Below, piece after piece: positions 15,040 through 23,717 of a stretch of 64,000 nt of DNA. Position 1 is the first letter of the stretch. Each line of letters opens with the position of its first letter. The DNA is from Tepidibacter thalassicus DSM 15285 (lineage in GTDB: Bacteria > Bacillota > Clostridia > Peptostreptococcales > Peptostreptococcaceae), in NCBI RefSeq assembly GCF_900129915.1, contig NZ_FQXH01000005.1, forward strand, positions 124,001 through 188,000, given 5' to 3'. The notes beneath the pieces are model-generated. The model saw nothing but the letters and a program-made list of their open reading frames with translations. It was not told the origin of the DNA and searched no databases. Made by a program: the position numbers and the translations under genes.

Positions 15040-15380
15040 TAATGAATAGGAAATTATAATCTTTTTGAATTGTGGATAAATATAATTTTCGTTATGAAAT
15101 TTTGAGCAACGGAATTCGTTGGCGATATGAAATTTTAAAAAAGTCTACATTTAAAATCTTTAGAATGAAGACTTTTTTATTTAATAAAATTGAAATTAGC
15201 ACATAAAAACAGAAAATGTGTAAATAACTATGAAAAAGAGAGATAAATAAGAATAATAATTTTAATTTAAATTATAAGAGAAAATATAGAAACAAATAAG
15301 ATTTTTATGTTTTATATATATAGTATATAATTATCTAGTTCCCTGTTTGAAGAAGTTAATCAAGTGGAGGTGGTAATAAA
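15040..15380 (+). other. gene-free stretch with a direct repeat and two hairpins
   Basis: No gene is apparent. Noted in order: an 11-bp direct repeat TATGAAATTTT at 15093-15103 and 15126-15136, enclosing a small CAACG/CGTTG hairpin (15107-15121) in a locally GC-richer patch. A terminator-like stem AAAAAAGTCT/AGACTTTTTT (15137-15146 and 15169-15178) follows. A TATAAT at 15326-15331 lies about 50 bp before the antiporter, with no convincing -35. The first part could be an unannotated small RNA with its own terminator. Confidence 0.4.
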
Positions 15381-16619
15381 ATGGAAAACACAACAGAATT
15401 GGCGGTAAATGGAATAATGACGATGTCAGCAGTGATTTTAGTAATAGGGATGATTTTTTCTAAAATAAGTAGAATTGTAAAACTACCAGATGTAGTTTTA
15501 TTTTTAATTGCAGGTATTATAATAGGACCATCTGTATTAAATTTAATAAGTGCTGATGCTTATCCTACTGCAAATCAATTTATACTTATTTTTGGATCAG
15601 CTTATATTTTATATGATGGTGGTAGAGAAATAAAATTGAAAGTTTTAAATAATGTTAAAATAACAGTAGGGCTTTTAGCGACTATTGGGGTTGCAATATC
15701 TGCATTTAGCATAGGTTTTGTATCGATGAATATATTTAATATTCCATTTATTTATGCGCTTTTAATAGGGGCAGTAATAGCTTCAACAGATCCTGCTACT
15801 TTAGTTCCTGTTTTTAAAGCTGTTGCTATAAAAGATAGATTAAAACAAACTGTAATAAGTGAATCTGCTTTTAATGATGCAGCAGGAGCTATATTAGTTT
15901 TTTCTATATTAACTATTATTGAGTCTGGTAAAATTTCTTTAACTCACAATTTAGAAGAATTAATAATTATGATATTAGGTGGAATTTTTGCCGGTGCATT
16001 AGTTGGAATACTTTTTTCAATTTCTATATCAGAGGGTAAATTTGGTTTATTTCATGAATTTGCACCGTTAGTTTCAATAGTAGCAGTTATATTATCGTAT
16101 ATATTTGCTGAAAAAATACATGGTAGTGGATATATGGCTACATTTATTACAGGGTTAGTTTGTGGAAATAAAAAAACTTTTAAATTATGGGTTCCTAGTG
16201 AAGATTTTGAAATACAAACTCATGTAAGAGATACACTTGCTATTATAATGCGTATGGCTATATTTGTATTATTAGGAACTCAAGTTGATTTTGTATCTTT
16301 AGCTAAGTATTGGAAAGAATCTCTTTTAGTTATTTTAGCTTTAGTTTTAATTGTAAGACCTATATCTGTAATAGTGTGTACTTTAATAGATAGAAAGATA
16401 AAGTGGAAGTTTAATGAAATACTTTTTATGATGTGGGTAAGAGAAACAGGTGTTATTCCAGCTGCTTTATCTGGGATGATTATGAGTATGGATATAAAGT
16501 ATAAAGGAATTTTATCGTCTGTAGTATTTATGGCTATATTGATAACTTTAGGGATTCAGGCAAGTACTACTAAAATAGTAGCTAAAAAATTAAATGTTTT
16601 AGAAGATGTTAAAAAATAG
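15381..16619 (+). CDS. cation:proton antiporter (CPA1/NhaP-like)
   Basis: A 412-residue integral membrane protein with about 12 hydrophobic segments. Key motifs are the early KLPDVVLFLIAGIIIGPSVLN, the acidic IASTDPATLVPVF (the TDP motif of CPA1 exchangers) and SESAFNDAAGAILVF with the ND pair that takes part in transport. A late VRETGVIPAAL matches the antiporter fold. It probably exchanges Na+ or K+ for H+ across the cytoplasmic membrane; ion choice cannot be read. The protein ends soon after the last membrane segment and lacks a C-terminal TrkA-type regulatory domain. GGAGGTGG precedes the ATG. It is monocistronic. Confidence 0.88.
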   Translation: MENTTELAVNGIMTMSAVILVIGMIFSKISRIVKLPDVVLFLIAGIIIGPSVLNLISADAYPTANQFILIFGSAYILYDGGREIKLKVLNNVKITVGLLATIGVAISAFSIGFVSMNIFNIPFIYALLIGAVIASTDPATLVPVFKAVAIKDRLKQTVISESAFNDAAGAILVFSILTIIESGKISLTHNLEELIIMILGGIFAGALVGILFSISISEGKFGLFHEFAPLVSIVAVILSYIFAEKIHGSGYMATFITGLVCGNKKTFKLWVPSEDFEIQTHVRDTLAIIMRMAIFVLLGTQVDFVSLAKYWKESLLVILALVLIVRPISVIVCTLIDRKIKWKFNEILFMMWVRETGVIPAALSGMIMSMDIKYKGILSSVVFMAILITLGIQASTTKIVAKKLNVLEDVKK

Positions 16620-16649
16620 TTAATATTGTATTTTAGTGAATTATAAGAT

Positions 16650-16682
16650 GAAAACCTCTTTAAAAATTAAGAGGTTTTCTTT
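16650..16682. terminator. bidirectional terminator between antiporter and PPIase genes
   Basis: 11-bp stem GAAAACCTCTT (16650-16660) and AAGAGGTTTTC (16669-16679) between convergent genes. Confidence 0.85.
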
Positions 16683-16684
16683 TA

Positions 16685-17434
16685 TTATAAGTTGATTTTT
16701 ACTTCGTATTTATTTTTTAGTTTTTCTATTTTTTCAAAATATGCAATTTGTTGTTTTCTATATAGTATTTGATTAAATATTGAATCTTTTACTTCAGAAA
16801 GAGGTTTTATTGTTTCTTCTTTTTTATCATATACTTTTATTATGTGATAGCCAAATTGAGTTTTAATAGGTTTACTTATTTCATTTTTTTTCATTTCAAA
16901 AGCTGCTTTTTCAAATTCAGGAACCATTTGTCCTTTTGTAAAATATCCTAAGTCTCCACCGGTTTGATTTGAAGGACATTTTGAGTATTTTTTAGCAGCG
17001 TCTTCAAAAGAAAGTCCATTATGTAATTTTTTTAATATTTCTTCTGCTTGAGTTTTTTCTTCTACAAGAATATGACTTGCTTTTACACTTTCTGGAGATT
17101 TAAATTGTGATTTATTATTATTGTAAAAATCATTTATTTCTTTTTCTTCAACTATTACGCTGTTTAATAATTTATTAATTGAATATTGTTTTAAAAAGTT
17201 TTCTTTTATTTTTTCCATTTCAGTTTTGAACTCTTCTTCTTCATCAACTTTATTTTCTATTGCTTCTAAATAAAATAATTCTTGATTTATTAAGTCTTCT
17301 AATAATTTTTTTCTTCCTTCTTCGGAATTGAATTGCATACTTCTTTGAGTTCCAAGACTTTTAAGAGCTGATTCAACATCATTTTTTGTTATTTCTTTTT
17401 TACCAACTATAGCTAATATATCTTTTTTTTCCAT
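16685..17434 (-). CDS. parvulin-type peptidyl-prolyl isomerase, apparently cytoplasmic
   Basis: A 249-residue protein. The N-terminal half is helical and SurA/trigger-like (ILAIVGKKEITKNDVESAL, LLEDLINQELFYLEA). A parvulin domain follows at about 115-215, with VKASHILVEEKTQAEEIL, AAKKYSKCPSNQTGGDLGYF and KTQFGYHIIKVYD. It catalyses proline cis/trans isomerisation and likely acts as a folding chaperone. Unlike PrsA it has no signal peptide or lipobox. The charged start MEKKDILAIVGKK argues that this is real. AAGGAG precedes the ATG. It stands alone, convergent with the antiporter. Confidence 0.88.
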   Translation of the reverse strand: MEKKDILAIVGKKEITKNDVESALKSLGTQRSMQFNSEEGRKKLLEDLINQELFYLEAIENKVDEEEEFKTEMEKIKENFLKQYSINKLLNSVIVEEKEINDFYNNNKSQFKSPESVKASHILVEEKTQAEEILKKLHNGLSFEDAAKKYSKCPSNQTGGDLGYFTKGQMVPEFEKAAFEMKKNEISKPIKTQFGYHIIKVYDKKEETIKPLSEVKDSIFNQILYRKQQIAYFEKIEKLKNKYEVKINL

Positions 17435-17611
17435 AAAATAAACTCTCCTTTATAATTTTATTCTTTCATATAATAACAAAAAGAATGCATTATGTCCAAT
17501 TTTAAGTGTTAAATATAAAATAAAAATATAAATCCAAATTTTTCTTTGAATTAAATTTTTATATTTTTATAAAATAAAAATAAGTAAAATTATAAAAAAG
17601 GAAGTGTTTAT

Positions 17612-17803
17612 ATGGGACAAAAAAATAGAAATGGTGTTCCACAAGGAAGAAAAAATGCGAATATGATGATGTCAGAAATGGCTAGTGAACTTGGAATACA
17701 GAGTTATGATATAGAAAATAAAGTTAATTTAGCAGCTATGGGAGAAAGTAAATACAGTAAAAAGACAATGAATAAATTAAATAGAAAAAACAAAGGTAAA
17801 TAA
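17612..17803 (+). CDS. divergent alpha/beta-type SASP-like small protein
   Basis: A 63-residue basic protein. The middle, ANMMMSEMASELGIQSYDI, resembles the first half of alpha/beta small acid-soluble spore proteins, including a version (SEMASELG) of the site cut by germination protease, usually E-I/F-A. The second half lacks the usual GG..TKR...M segment; only YSKKTMNKL recalls it. If correct it would coat spore DNA. The likeness is by eye and modest. GGAAG precedes the ATG and a strong terminator follows. I did not find a convincing forespore (sigma-G) promoter. Confidence 0.55.
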   Translation: MGQKNRNGVPQGRKNANMMMSEMASELGIQSYDIENKVNLAAMGESKYSKKTMNKLNRKNKGK

Positions 17804-17804
17804 A

Positions 17805-17842
17805 AAACAAAAATAACCTCAAGAATGAGGTTATTTTTGTTT
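17805..17842. terminator. terminator after the SASP-like gene
   Basis: 16-bp perfect stem AAACAAAAATAACCTC (17805-17820) and GAGGTTATTTTTGTTT (17827-17842). Confidence 0.92.
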
Positions 17843-17926
17843 ATATCAGTTAAGACTAAAAGAAAAAGGAATAATATAATTATATAGATTAAATAATACT
17901 CTTATAATAGTTATAGGAGGTAAGAT

Positions 17927-18118
17927 ATGAAAAATACAGATATTATAGCTGACTTTCTAATGTTTAATGATATATCAAAGAAAATAAATAATGTTAATAG
18001 TAGGGATAAAGAAAATTTAATTTTATTAGAACAATTAGTAGAACAGTATATTAAAAATTATGGGAAAAAGGGAAATTGTTTATTAAGGAAATTAAGCCTG
18101 ATTAAAGATAATAATTAA
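17927..18118 (+). CDS. small protein of unknown function (63 aa)
   Basis: I do not recognise this 63-residue protein. It starts at ATG 17927 after ATAGGAGG, a strong ribosome site, and looks mostly helical (IIADFLMFNDISKKIN, ENLILLEQLVEQYIKNYG). There is no signal peptide or long membrane segment. A TATAAT at 17903-17908 is too close to the ribosome site to be a clear promoter element. The Spo0E signature was looked for and not found. It lies before the rib operon but is separated from it by an independent promoter and riboswitch, so no functional link is implied. Confidence 0.6.
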   Translation: MKNTDIIADFLMFNDISKKINNVNSRDKENLILLEQLVEQYIKNYGKKGNCLLRKLSLIKDNN

Positions 18119-18141
18119 GGTTACATATATTTTTGAATATC

Positions 18142-18170
18142 TTTACAACTAAGAGAAAATATGTTAAGAT
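18142..18170 (+). promoter_or_regulatory. promoter of the rib operon
   Basis: TTTACA (18142-18147), 17 bp, TAAGAT (18165-18170), with an extended -10 TG at 18162-18163. It lies about 25 bp before the FMN riboswitch. Confidence 0.65.
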
Positions 18171-18195
18171 TTTTATATAAAATTAAATAAATACT

Positions 18196-18315
18196 AAATC
18201 CTTCAGGGCAGGGTGAAATTCCCGACCGGCGGTATAGCCCGCGAGCCATATTTATGGCAGACTTGGTGAAATTCCAAGGCCGACAGTAAAGTCTGGATGG
18301 AAGAAGGAGTAGTTA
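18196..18315 (+). promoter_or_regulatory. FMN riboswitch (RFN element)
   Basis: The conserved core is unmistakable: CTTCAGGGCAGGGTGAAATT, CCGGCGGTATAGCC, GGTGAAATTCCAAGGCCGACAG and the closing GGATGGAAGAAGGAG. It binds FMN and controls the riboflavin genes that follow. A terminator lies 50 bp downstream, so regulation is by premature transcription termination. Confidence 0.97.
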
Positions 18316-18365
18316 TATCTATAATGTATTTTATATGGATATAATATATTTTGCTATACGCAAAT

Positions 18366-18402
18366 AAAGCCCTGAGAATAATATTCTTAGGGTTTTTATT
18401 TT
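18366..18402 (+). terminator. riboswitch-controlled terminator
   Basis: Stem AAAGCCCTGAGAAT (18366-18379) and ATTCTTAGGGTTTT (18383-18396), two G-T pairs, followed by a T-rich tract. It is the expression platform of the FMN riboswitch. Confidence 0.85.
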
Positions 18403-18427
18403 TTTAAAGTTAAAGTAGGTGATTTAT

Positions 18428-19528
18428 TTGAATGTTAATTATATGAAAAGAGCGTTGGAACTAGCAAAATTAGGAATAGGATATGTAAATCCTAATCCTC
18501 TTGTAGGAGCAGTAATTGTCAAGGATGGAAAAATAATTTCAGAGGGGTATCATCAATTTTACGGAGGACCTCATGCAGAAATAAATGCATTTAAAAATAC
18601 TATTGAAGATGTAAAAGGAGCTACTATGTATGTAACCTTGGAGCCTTGTTCTCATTATGGAAAAACTCCTCCATGTGCACAGGAAATTGTTAAAAAAGGT
18701 ATAAGTAAAGTTGTAATAGCGATGAGAGATCCAAATCCTATTGTATCAGGTAAAGGTATAAAAATACTCAAAGAAAATAAAATAGAAGTTATATATGGTG
18801 TGCTTGAAGAAGAAGCTAAAAAATTAAATGAGATATTTATAAAGTATATAACTGAAAAAGTTCCTTTTTGTATTCTTAAAACAGCTATGACATTAGATGG
18901 TAAAATAGCTTGTTATACAGGAGATTCAAAATGGATTACAAATGAATTTTCTAGAAAATATGTGCATGAACTTCGACATAGAGTTTCTGGAATAATGGTG
19001 GGTATTGAAACTGTATTTATGGACAATCCGCGATTGACAACTAGATTAAAAGATAAAAAAGGAAATAGTCCTATAAGAATAGTAGTAGATAGCAAAGCTA
19101 GAATTCCACTTGATTCTAATGTACTTAATAAAGATTTAGAGGGAAATACAATAATAGCTACAACGGAGTTTGCTCAAGAAAATAAAATTAAATCTCTTAA
19201 AGAAATGGGTTTAGATGTAATTGTAACACCAATAAAAGACAATAAAGTAGATTTAAATTATTTAATGAAAGAACTAGGAAAAATAAATATAGATAGTGTT
19301 CTTTTAGAAGGTGGAAGTACATTGAATTATAGTGCTTTAAATGAAGGGATTGTAGATAAAGTAATTTTTTTTATAGCCCCTAAGATTTTAGGAGGAATTA
19401 ATGCAAAAACTCCAGTTGGTGGACAAGGAAAAGAATATGTTAAAGATGCTTTTAAGTTATATGATTTAAAAATGTCAAGATTTGAAGAGGATTTTATGAT
19501 ACAAGGATACATAAGAAAGAGGGAATAA
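18428..19528 (+). CDS. ribD: bifunctional deaminase/reductase of riboflavin synthesis
   Basis: A 366-residue enzyme carrying out the second and third steps of riboflavin synthesis. The deaminase half (about 1-145) has the zinc motif HAEINAF and PCSHYGKTPPC. The reductase half (about 150-366) has KTAMTLDGKIACYTGDSKWITN and VLLEGGSTLN. TTG 18428 is chosen because GTAGGTGA (18415-18422) overlaps GTG 18419 but sits well for the TTG; the resulting start aligns with usual RibD proteins. It is first in the operon ribD-ribE-ribBA-ribH, all under the FMN riboswitch. Motifs look intact. Confidence 0.94.
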   Translation: MNVNYMKRALELAKLGIGYVNPNPLVGAVIVKDGKIISEGYHQFYGGPHAEINAFKNTIEDVKGATMYVTLEPCSHYGKTPPCAQEIVKKGISKVVIAMRDPNPIVSGKGIKILKENKIEVIYGVLEEEAKKLNEIFIKYITEKVPFCILKTAMTLDGKIACYTGDSKWITNEFSRKYVHELRHRVSGIMVGIETVFMDNPRLTTRLKDKKGNSPIRIVVDSKARIPLDSNVLNKDLEGNTIIATTEFAQENKIKSLKEMGLDVIVTPIKDNKVDLNYLMKELGKINIDSVLLEGGSTLNYSALNEGIVDKVIFFIAPKILGGINAKTPVGGQGKEYVKDAFKLYDLKMSRFEEDFMIQGYIRKRE

Positions 19529-19530
19529 TT

Positions 19531-20181
19531 ATGTTTACAGGACTTGTAGAAGAAATAGGTACTGTAGAGTCTATTACTAAAGGCTTTAAAAGTGCAAAAA
19601 TTATTATTAAAGCAAAAAAAATATTATATGATGTGAAGTTAGGAGATAGTATAAGTACTAATGGAGTATGTCTTACTGTAACTGAATATGATAATGATAA
19701 ATTTTGCGTAGATGTTATGGCTGAAACTATGAGAAAAAGTAATTTGAAAAATTTAAAAAGAGGGAGTAAGGTTAATTTAGAAAGGGCATTAAGAGTAGGG
19801 GATAGGCTAGGAGGACATATAGTTAGTGGACATATTGATGGGATAGGAATTGTAACTAGTCTTGAAAAAGAAGAAAATGCAACTTGGATATCAATATCTA
19901 CATCTTCTGATATATTAAAATACATTGTATATAAAGGATCAATAACTATAGATGGAGTAAGCTTAACTGTTTCTTATGTTGATGACAATATATTTAAGGT
20001 TTCTATAATACCACATACAAAAGATGAAACTACTCTTTTGACAAAAAATATAGGAGATGAAGTAAATTTAGAGTGTGATCTGATAGGTAAATATATAGAA
20101 AAATTTTTGTTATTAAAAGAGGATTCAAAAGTAAAAAAAGATATTGATGTTGATTTTTTAAGTCAGCATGGTTTTATATAG
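19531..20181 (+). CDS. ribE: riboflavin synthase (alpha subunit)
   Basis: A 216-residue trimeric enzyme that joins two dimethylribityllumazine molecules into riboflavin. Two lumazine-binding repeats are visible. The first starts MFTGLVEEIGTVESI and has SISTNGVCLTVTEYD; the second starts VSGHIDGIGIVTSL and has SITIDGVSLTVSYVD. Both carry the NGVCLTV/DGVSLTV core. The ATG is 2 bp after the ribD stop, behind AGAGGGA, suggesting translational coupling. The C-terminal tail after the second repeat (KEDSKVKKDIDVDFLSQHGFI region) is ordinary for the family. Confidence 0.95.
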   Translation: MFTGLVEEIGTVESITKGFKSAKIIIKAKKILYDVKLGDSISTNGVCLTVTEYDNDKFCVDVMAETMRKSNLKNLKRGSKVNLERALRVGDRLGGHIVSGHIDGIGIVTSLEKEENATWISISTSSDILKYIVYKGSITIDGVSLTVSYVDDNIFKVSIIPHTKDETTLLTKNIGDEVNLECDLIGKYIEKFLLLKEDSKVKKDIDVDFLSQHGFI

Positions 20182-20207
20182 ATTCTACAAAAATATGAGG
20201 TGAAAAT

Positions 20208-21419
20208 ATGAACAAATTTAATACTATTGAAGAAGCTATAGAAGATATTAAACAAGGAAAAATGATTGTAGTTGTAGATGATGAGGATAGGGAAAATGAA
20301 GGAGATTTACTTATGGCAGCAGAAAAAGTAACTCCTGAAGCTATAAACTTTATGGCTACATATGGCAGGGGGCTTATATGTATGCCTATAGTTGAAGAAA
20401 GACTGAGAAAACTTGATATTCCACAAATGGTTTCTAATAATACAGATACATATGAAACTGCATTTACTATATCTATTGATGCAATAGAAACTACTACAGG
20501 TATATCTGCATATGAAAGAGCTATTACAATACGTAAGGCTTTAGATCCTAAATCTACTTTTAATGATTTTAAAAGACCGGGTCATATATTTCCTCTTAAG
20601 GCAAAAGAAGGAGGAGTATTAAAAAGAGCTGGACATACTGAAGCTGCTGTAGATTTGGCAAGACTTGCTGGACTTTATCCTGCTGGAGTAATTTGTGAAA
20701 TTATGAATGAAGATGGAACCATGGCTAGAGTTTCTCACCTTATGGAATATGTAAAAAAACATAATCTTAAAATTATTACAATAGCTGATTTAATAGAATA
20801 TAGGAGAAAAAATGAAATTTTAGTAAAAAGAGTAACAGAGGCTAATATGCCTACAAAATATGGAGATTTTAAAATTATTGGATATGAAAACAAATTAAAT
20901 GGTGAACATCATATTGCTCTTGTGAAAGGAAATGTATCTGATGGAGAGCCTGTTTTGGTTAGAGTTCATTCAGAGTGTTTAACAGGCGATGCTTTTGGTT
21001 CATTAAGATGTGATTGTGGTGAGCAGTATTCTATTGCAATGGAAAAAATAAATGATGAAGGTAGAGGAGTGCTTGTATACATGCGTCAAGAAGGAAGAGG
21101 AATAGGTCTTATTAATAAGTTAAAGGCTTATGCTCTTCAAGATAAAGGTATGGATACTGTGGAAGCAAATTTAGCATTAGGATTTCCAGAAGATATGAGA
21201 GATTATGGAATAGGTGCTCAAATTTTATTAGATTTAGGAGTACAAAAAATAAAATTAATGACTAATAATCCTAAAAAATTATGTGGATTATCAGGTTATG
21301 GTATAGAAATAGTCGATAGAGTTCCTATACAAGTGAATCATAACGAAAGAAATGTTTATTATTTAAAGACGAAAAAAGAAAAATTAGGACATATGTTAAA
21401 TTTTAAGGAGGATAAATAA
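20208..21419 (+). CDS. ribBA: bifunctional DHBP synthase/GTP cyclohydrolase II
   Basis: A 403-residue fusion supplying both precursors of the lumazine. The N-terminal half (about 1-200) is 3,4-dihydroxy-2-butanone 4-phosphate synthase, with [16 protein letters not shown] and [16 protein letters not shown]. The C-terminal half (about 205-403) is GTP cyclohydrolase II, with [20 protein letters not shown] (zinc cysteines), [10 protein letters not shown] and the late NNPKKL. GAGGTG precedes the ATG, 26 bp after ribE. All key residues are present in both halves. It is third in the FMN-riboswitch operon. Confidence 0.96.
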   Translation: MNKFNTIEEAIEDIKQGKMIVVVDDEDRENEGDLLMAAEKVTPEAINFMATYGRGLICMPIVEERLRKLDIPQMVSNNTDTYETAFTISIDAIETTTGISAYERAITIRKALDPKSTFNDFKRPGHIFPLKAKEGGVLKRAGHTEAAVDLARLAGLYPAGVICEIMNEDGTMARVSHLMEYVKKHNLKIITIADLIEYRRKNEILVKRVTEANMPTKYGDFKIIGYENKLNGEHHIALVKGNVSDGEPVLVRVHSECLTGDAFGSLRCDCGEQYSIAMEKINDEGRGVLVYMRQEGRGIGLINKLKAYALQDKGMDTVEANLALGFPEDMRDYGIGAQILLDLGVQKIKLMTNNPKKLCGLSGYGIEIVDRVPIQVNHNERNVYYLKTKKEKLGHMLNFKEDK

Positions 21420-21421
21420 AA

Positions 21422-21883
21422 ATGAAGATTTATGAAGGAAATTTAATTGCAAAGGGTTTGAAATTGGGTATTATTGTTGGAAGATTTAATGAGTTTATAG
21501 GATCGAAATTACTATCTGGTGCTATTGATGCAATTAAGCGCCATGGAGCTGAAGAAAATGATATTGAAATAATTTGGGTTCCAGGAGCTTTTGAAATACC
21601 TTTAGTTGCTAAAAAAATGGCTAAATCAAAAAAATACGATGCAGTTATATGTCTTGGAGCTGTTATAAGAGGTGCTACTCTTCATTTTGATTATGTATCT
21701 AGTGAAGTTTCAAAAGGAATTGCAAATGTATCTTTAGATACAGAGGTTCCTGTTATATTTGGAGTACTTACTACAGATACTATAGAACAAGCTATTGAAA
21801 GGGCAGGTGCTAAAGCTGGTAATAAAGGTTATGAAGCTACTGTAACAGCTATAGAAATGGCAAACTTGTTAAGAAAATTTTAG
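21422..21883 (+). CDS. ribH: 6,7-dimethyl-8-ribityllumazine synthase
   Basis: A 153-residue lumazine synthase, at the usual family length. Visible motifs are [38 protein letters not shown] (with the catalytic His) and [12 protein letters not shown]. It condenses the two RibBA/RibD-derived precursors; members assemble as pentamers or 60-mers. The ATG is 2 bp after the ribBA stop and uses AAGGAGG inside its end, so translation is coupled. It is last in the operon, followed by a strong terminator. Confidence 0.96.
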   Translation: MKIYEGNLIAKGLKLGIIVGRFNEFIGSKLLSGAIDAIKRHGAEENDIEIIWVPGAFEIPLVAKKMAKSKKYDAVICLGAVIRGATLHFDYVSSEVSKGIANVSLDTEVPVIFGVLTTDTIEQAIERAGAKAGNKGYEATVTAIEMANLLRKF

Positions 21884-21886
21884 TAG

Positions 21887-21932
21887 AAATCCGGTATTAT
21901 TTTGATTTAAAAAAATAATACCGGATTTTATT
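21887..21932. terminator. terminator of the rib operon
   Basis: 17-bp stem, arms 21887-21903 (AAATCCGGTATTATTTT) and 21912-21928; lies between convergent ribH and hydA. Confidence 0.9.
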
Positions 21933-21958
21933 ATTTAATAAATTTAGTTAATATATTT

Positions 21959-23701
21959 TTATATTTTTTTTCTCTTAAAATAATGTGTATGAAGAATTTC
22001 ATGAGCTTTTTCACCATAAGGTTCACCTAAAAATTCTTTATATAATTTTTGGATATATGGATTTTCATGAGATTTACGAAGTTTTTTAGATCTATCTTCT
22101 TTGTATAAGCCTTCAGCGCGTTTTGAAATTATTTCTAGATTGCCATGGTGGTAAGGTTGACCACCTCCACCGACGCATCCTCCAGGACAAGCCATTATTT
22201 CGATTGCGTGGTAATTTGATCTTCCTGATTTGATATCTTCTAATATTTTACGAGCATTACCAAGTCCACTTGCTACTGCTACGTTTATATTTATATTGTT
22301 TATTTTTATAGTAGCTTCTTTAATTCCATTTATACCTCTAAGCTTATTAAATTCTATATTTTCTAATGGTTTATTTGTAATCCATTCATAAGCAGTACGA
22401 AGAGCAGCTTCTAAAACTCCGCCAGTTGTACCAAATATTACAGATGCTCCTGTAGATTCTCCAAGAGGATTATCAAAATTATTGTCTTTAAGAGAATTAA
22501 AGTCTATTCCTGCTTCTCTTATCATTTTAGCAAATTCTCTTGTTGTTATTACAATGTCTACATCTCTTATATTTTTATTGCTGAGTTCGGGACGAGTTGC
22601 TTCATATTTTTTAGCAACACATGGCATTATAGATACAATTACCATGTTTTTAGGATCTATATTCATTTTTTGAGCAAGATAGGTTTTGGCAATTGCTCCA
22701 AACATTTCATGTGGAGATTTACAAGTTGAAGGTATATCTAAAAGATCTGGAAATTGATGTTCAAAGAATTTAATCCAAGCAGGGCAACAGCTTGTAAGCA
22801 TTGGAAGTTTAGTATTATTTTTTATTCTATAAATAAGTTCAGATGCTTCTTCGATTATAGTTAAATCTGCTGCGAAATCAGTATCAAAGATTTTATCAAA
22901 TCCTAAAATTTTAAGTGCGGATACTATTTTTCCTGTTACAATTTCGCCAGGTTGCATTCCAAATTCTTCTCCTAAAGAGACTCTTATAGCTGGTGCTACT
23001 TGAACTATAACTGTTTTTTTGTCATCATTTAAAGCGTCCCATACTTTAGAAATATTATTAACTTCTGTTAATGCTGCTGTAGGACATACTGCTATGCATT
23101 GACCACAAAAAGTACATGAAGTTTCGAGTATAGGGTTATAAAAAGCTGGTGAAATGATTGTTTCAAAACCACGATTAACTCCGGATAGAACATTTACTGT
23201 TTGAACTTCGTTGCACATAGTTTCACAACGTCTACATAAAATACATTTATCTAAATTTTTAACAATTGAATAACTTGATTTATCTATGCCGTGATTTGAA
23301 GTTTGACCTTTGTATTTAATTTCTTGAATTCCAAGTTCAGCAGCTAGAGACTGAAGTTCACAATTTGTATTTTTTTCACAAAGTAGACAATCTTGAGGAT
23401 GATTTGATAAAAGAAGTTCAACTATATTTTTGCGGGCTTTAATTGCTCTTAGTGTGTCAGTTCTGATTATCATTCCTTCTGATACAAGAGTTGAACATGC
23501 AGGAAGAAGATTTTTTTTTCCTTCAACTTCAACTACACAAACACGGCAGGAAGAAACTTTATTAATCATTTTGATATCGTGAAGATCAAGATGGCACAAA
23601 GTTGGTATTTTGATATTTAAGGCTTTTGCAGCTTCTAAAATTGTAGTTCCTTTTGGAACTGCTATTTTTTTGTTGTTAATTGTTATATTTATTAAATTCA
23701 C
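21959..23701 (-). CDS. hydA: [FeFe]-hydrogenase catalytic subunit, bifurcating type
   Basis: A 580-residue hydrogenase. It has an N-terminal [2Fe-2S] domain (about 1-80), a His-ligated NuoG-like cluster region (about 80-120), two [4Fe-4S] clusters (CILCRRCETMC and CTFCGQCIAVC) and an H-cluster domain. The three H-cluster signatures are L1 TSCCPAW, L2 MPCVAKKYE and L3 ACPGGCVGGGGQP. It consumes or makes H2 in the cytoplasm; with HydB and HydC it should bifurcate electrons between NAD(H) and ferredoxin. GTG 23701 is chosen because GAGGTGAT lies just before it; an upstream TTG in frame lacks a site. It is 16 bp after hydB. Everything needed for activity is present. Confidence 0.93.
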   Translation of the reverse strand: MNLINITINNKKIAVPKGTTILEAAKALNIKIPTLCHLDLHDIKMINKVSSCRVCVVEVEGKKNLLPACSTLVSEGMIIRTDTLRAIKARKNIVELLLSNHPQDCLLCEKNTNCELQSLAAELGIQEIKYKGQTSNHGIDKSSYSIVKNLDKCILCRRCETMCNEVQTVNVLSGVNRGFETIISPAFYNPILETSCTFCGQCIAVCPTAALTEVNNISKVWDALNDDKKTVIVQVAPAIRVSLGEEFGMQPGEIVTGKIVSALKILGFDKIFDTDFAADLTIIEEASELIYRIKNNTKLPMLTSCCPAWIKFFEHQFPDLLDIPSTCKSPHEMFGAIAKTYLAQKMNIDPKNMVIVSIMPCVAKKYEATRPELSNKNIRDVDIVITTREFAKMIREAGIDFNSLKDNNFDNPLGESTGASVIFGTTGGVLEAALRTAYEWITNKPLENIEFNKLRGINGIKEATIKINNININVAVASGLGNARKILEDIKSGRSNYHAIEIMACPGGCVGGGGQPYHHGNLEIISKRAEGLYKEDRSKKLRKSHENPYIQKLYKEFLGEPYGEKAHEILHTHYFKRKKI

Positions 23702-23717
23702 ATTATCACCTCGCAAA

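Noticed and set aside
17443-17611. Sigma-G promoter upstream of the SASP-like gene
   Set aside because: No pair close to the GnATA/CATnnTA pattern at proper spacing was found.
18419-18427. GTG 18419 as the ribD start
   Set aside because: The ribosome-binding sequence overlaps it; TTG 18428 has proper spacing.
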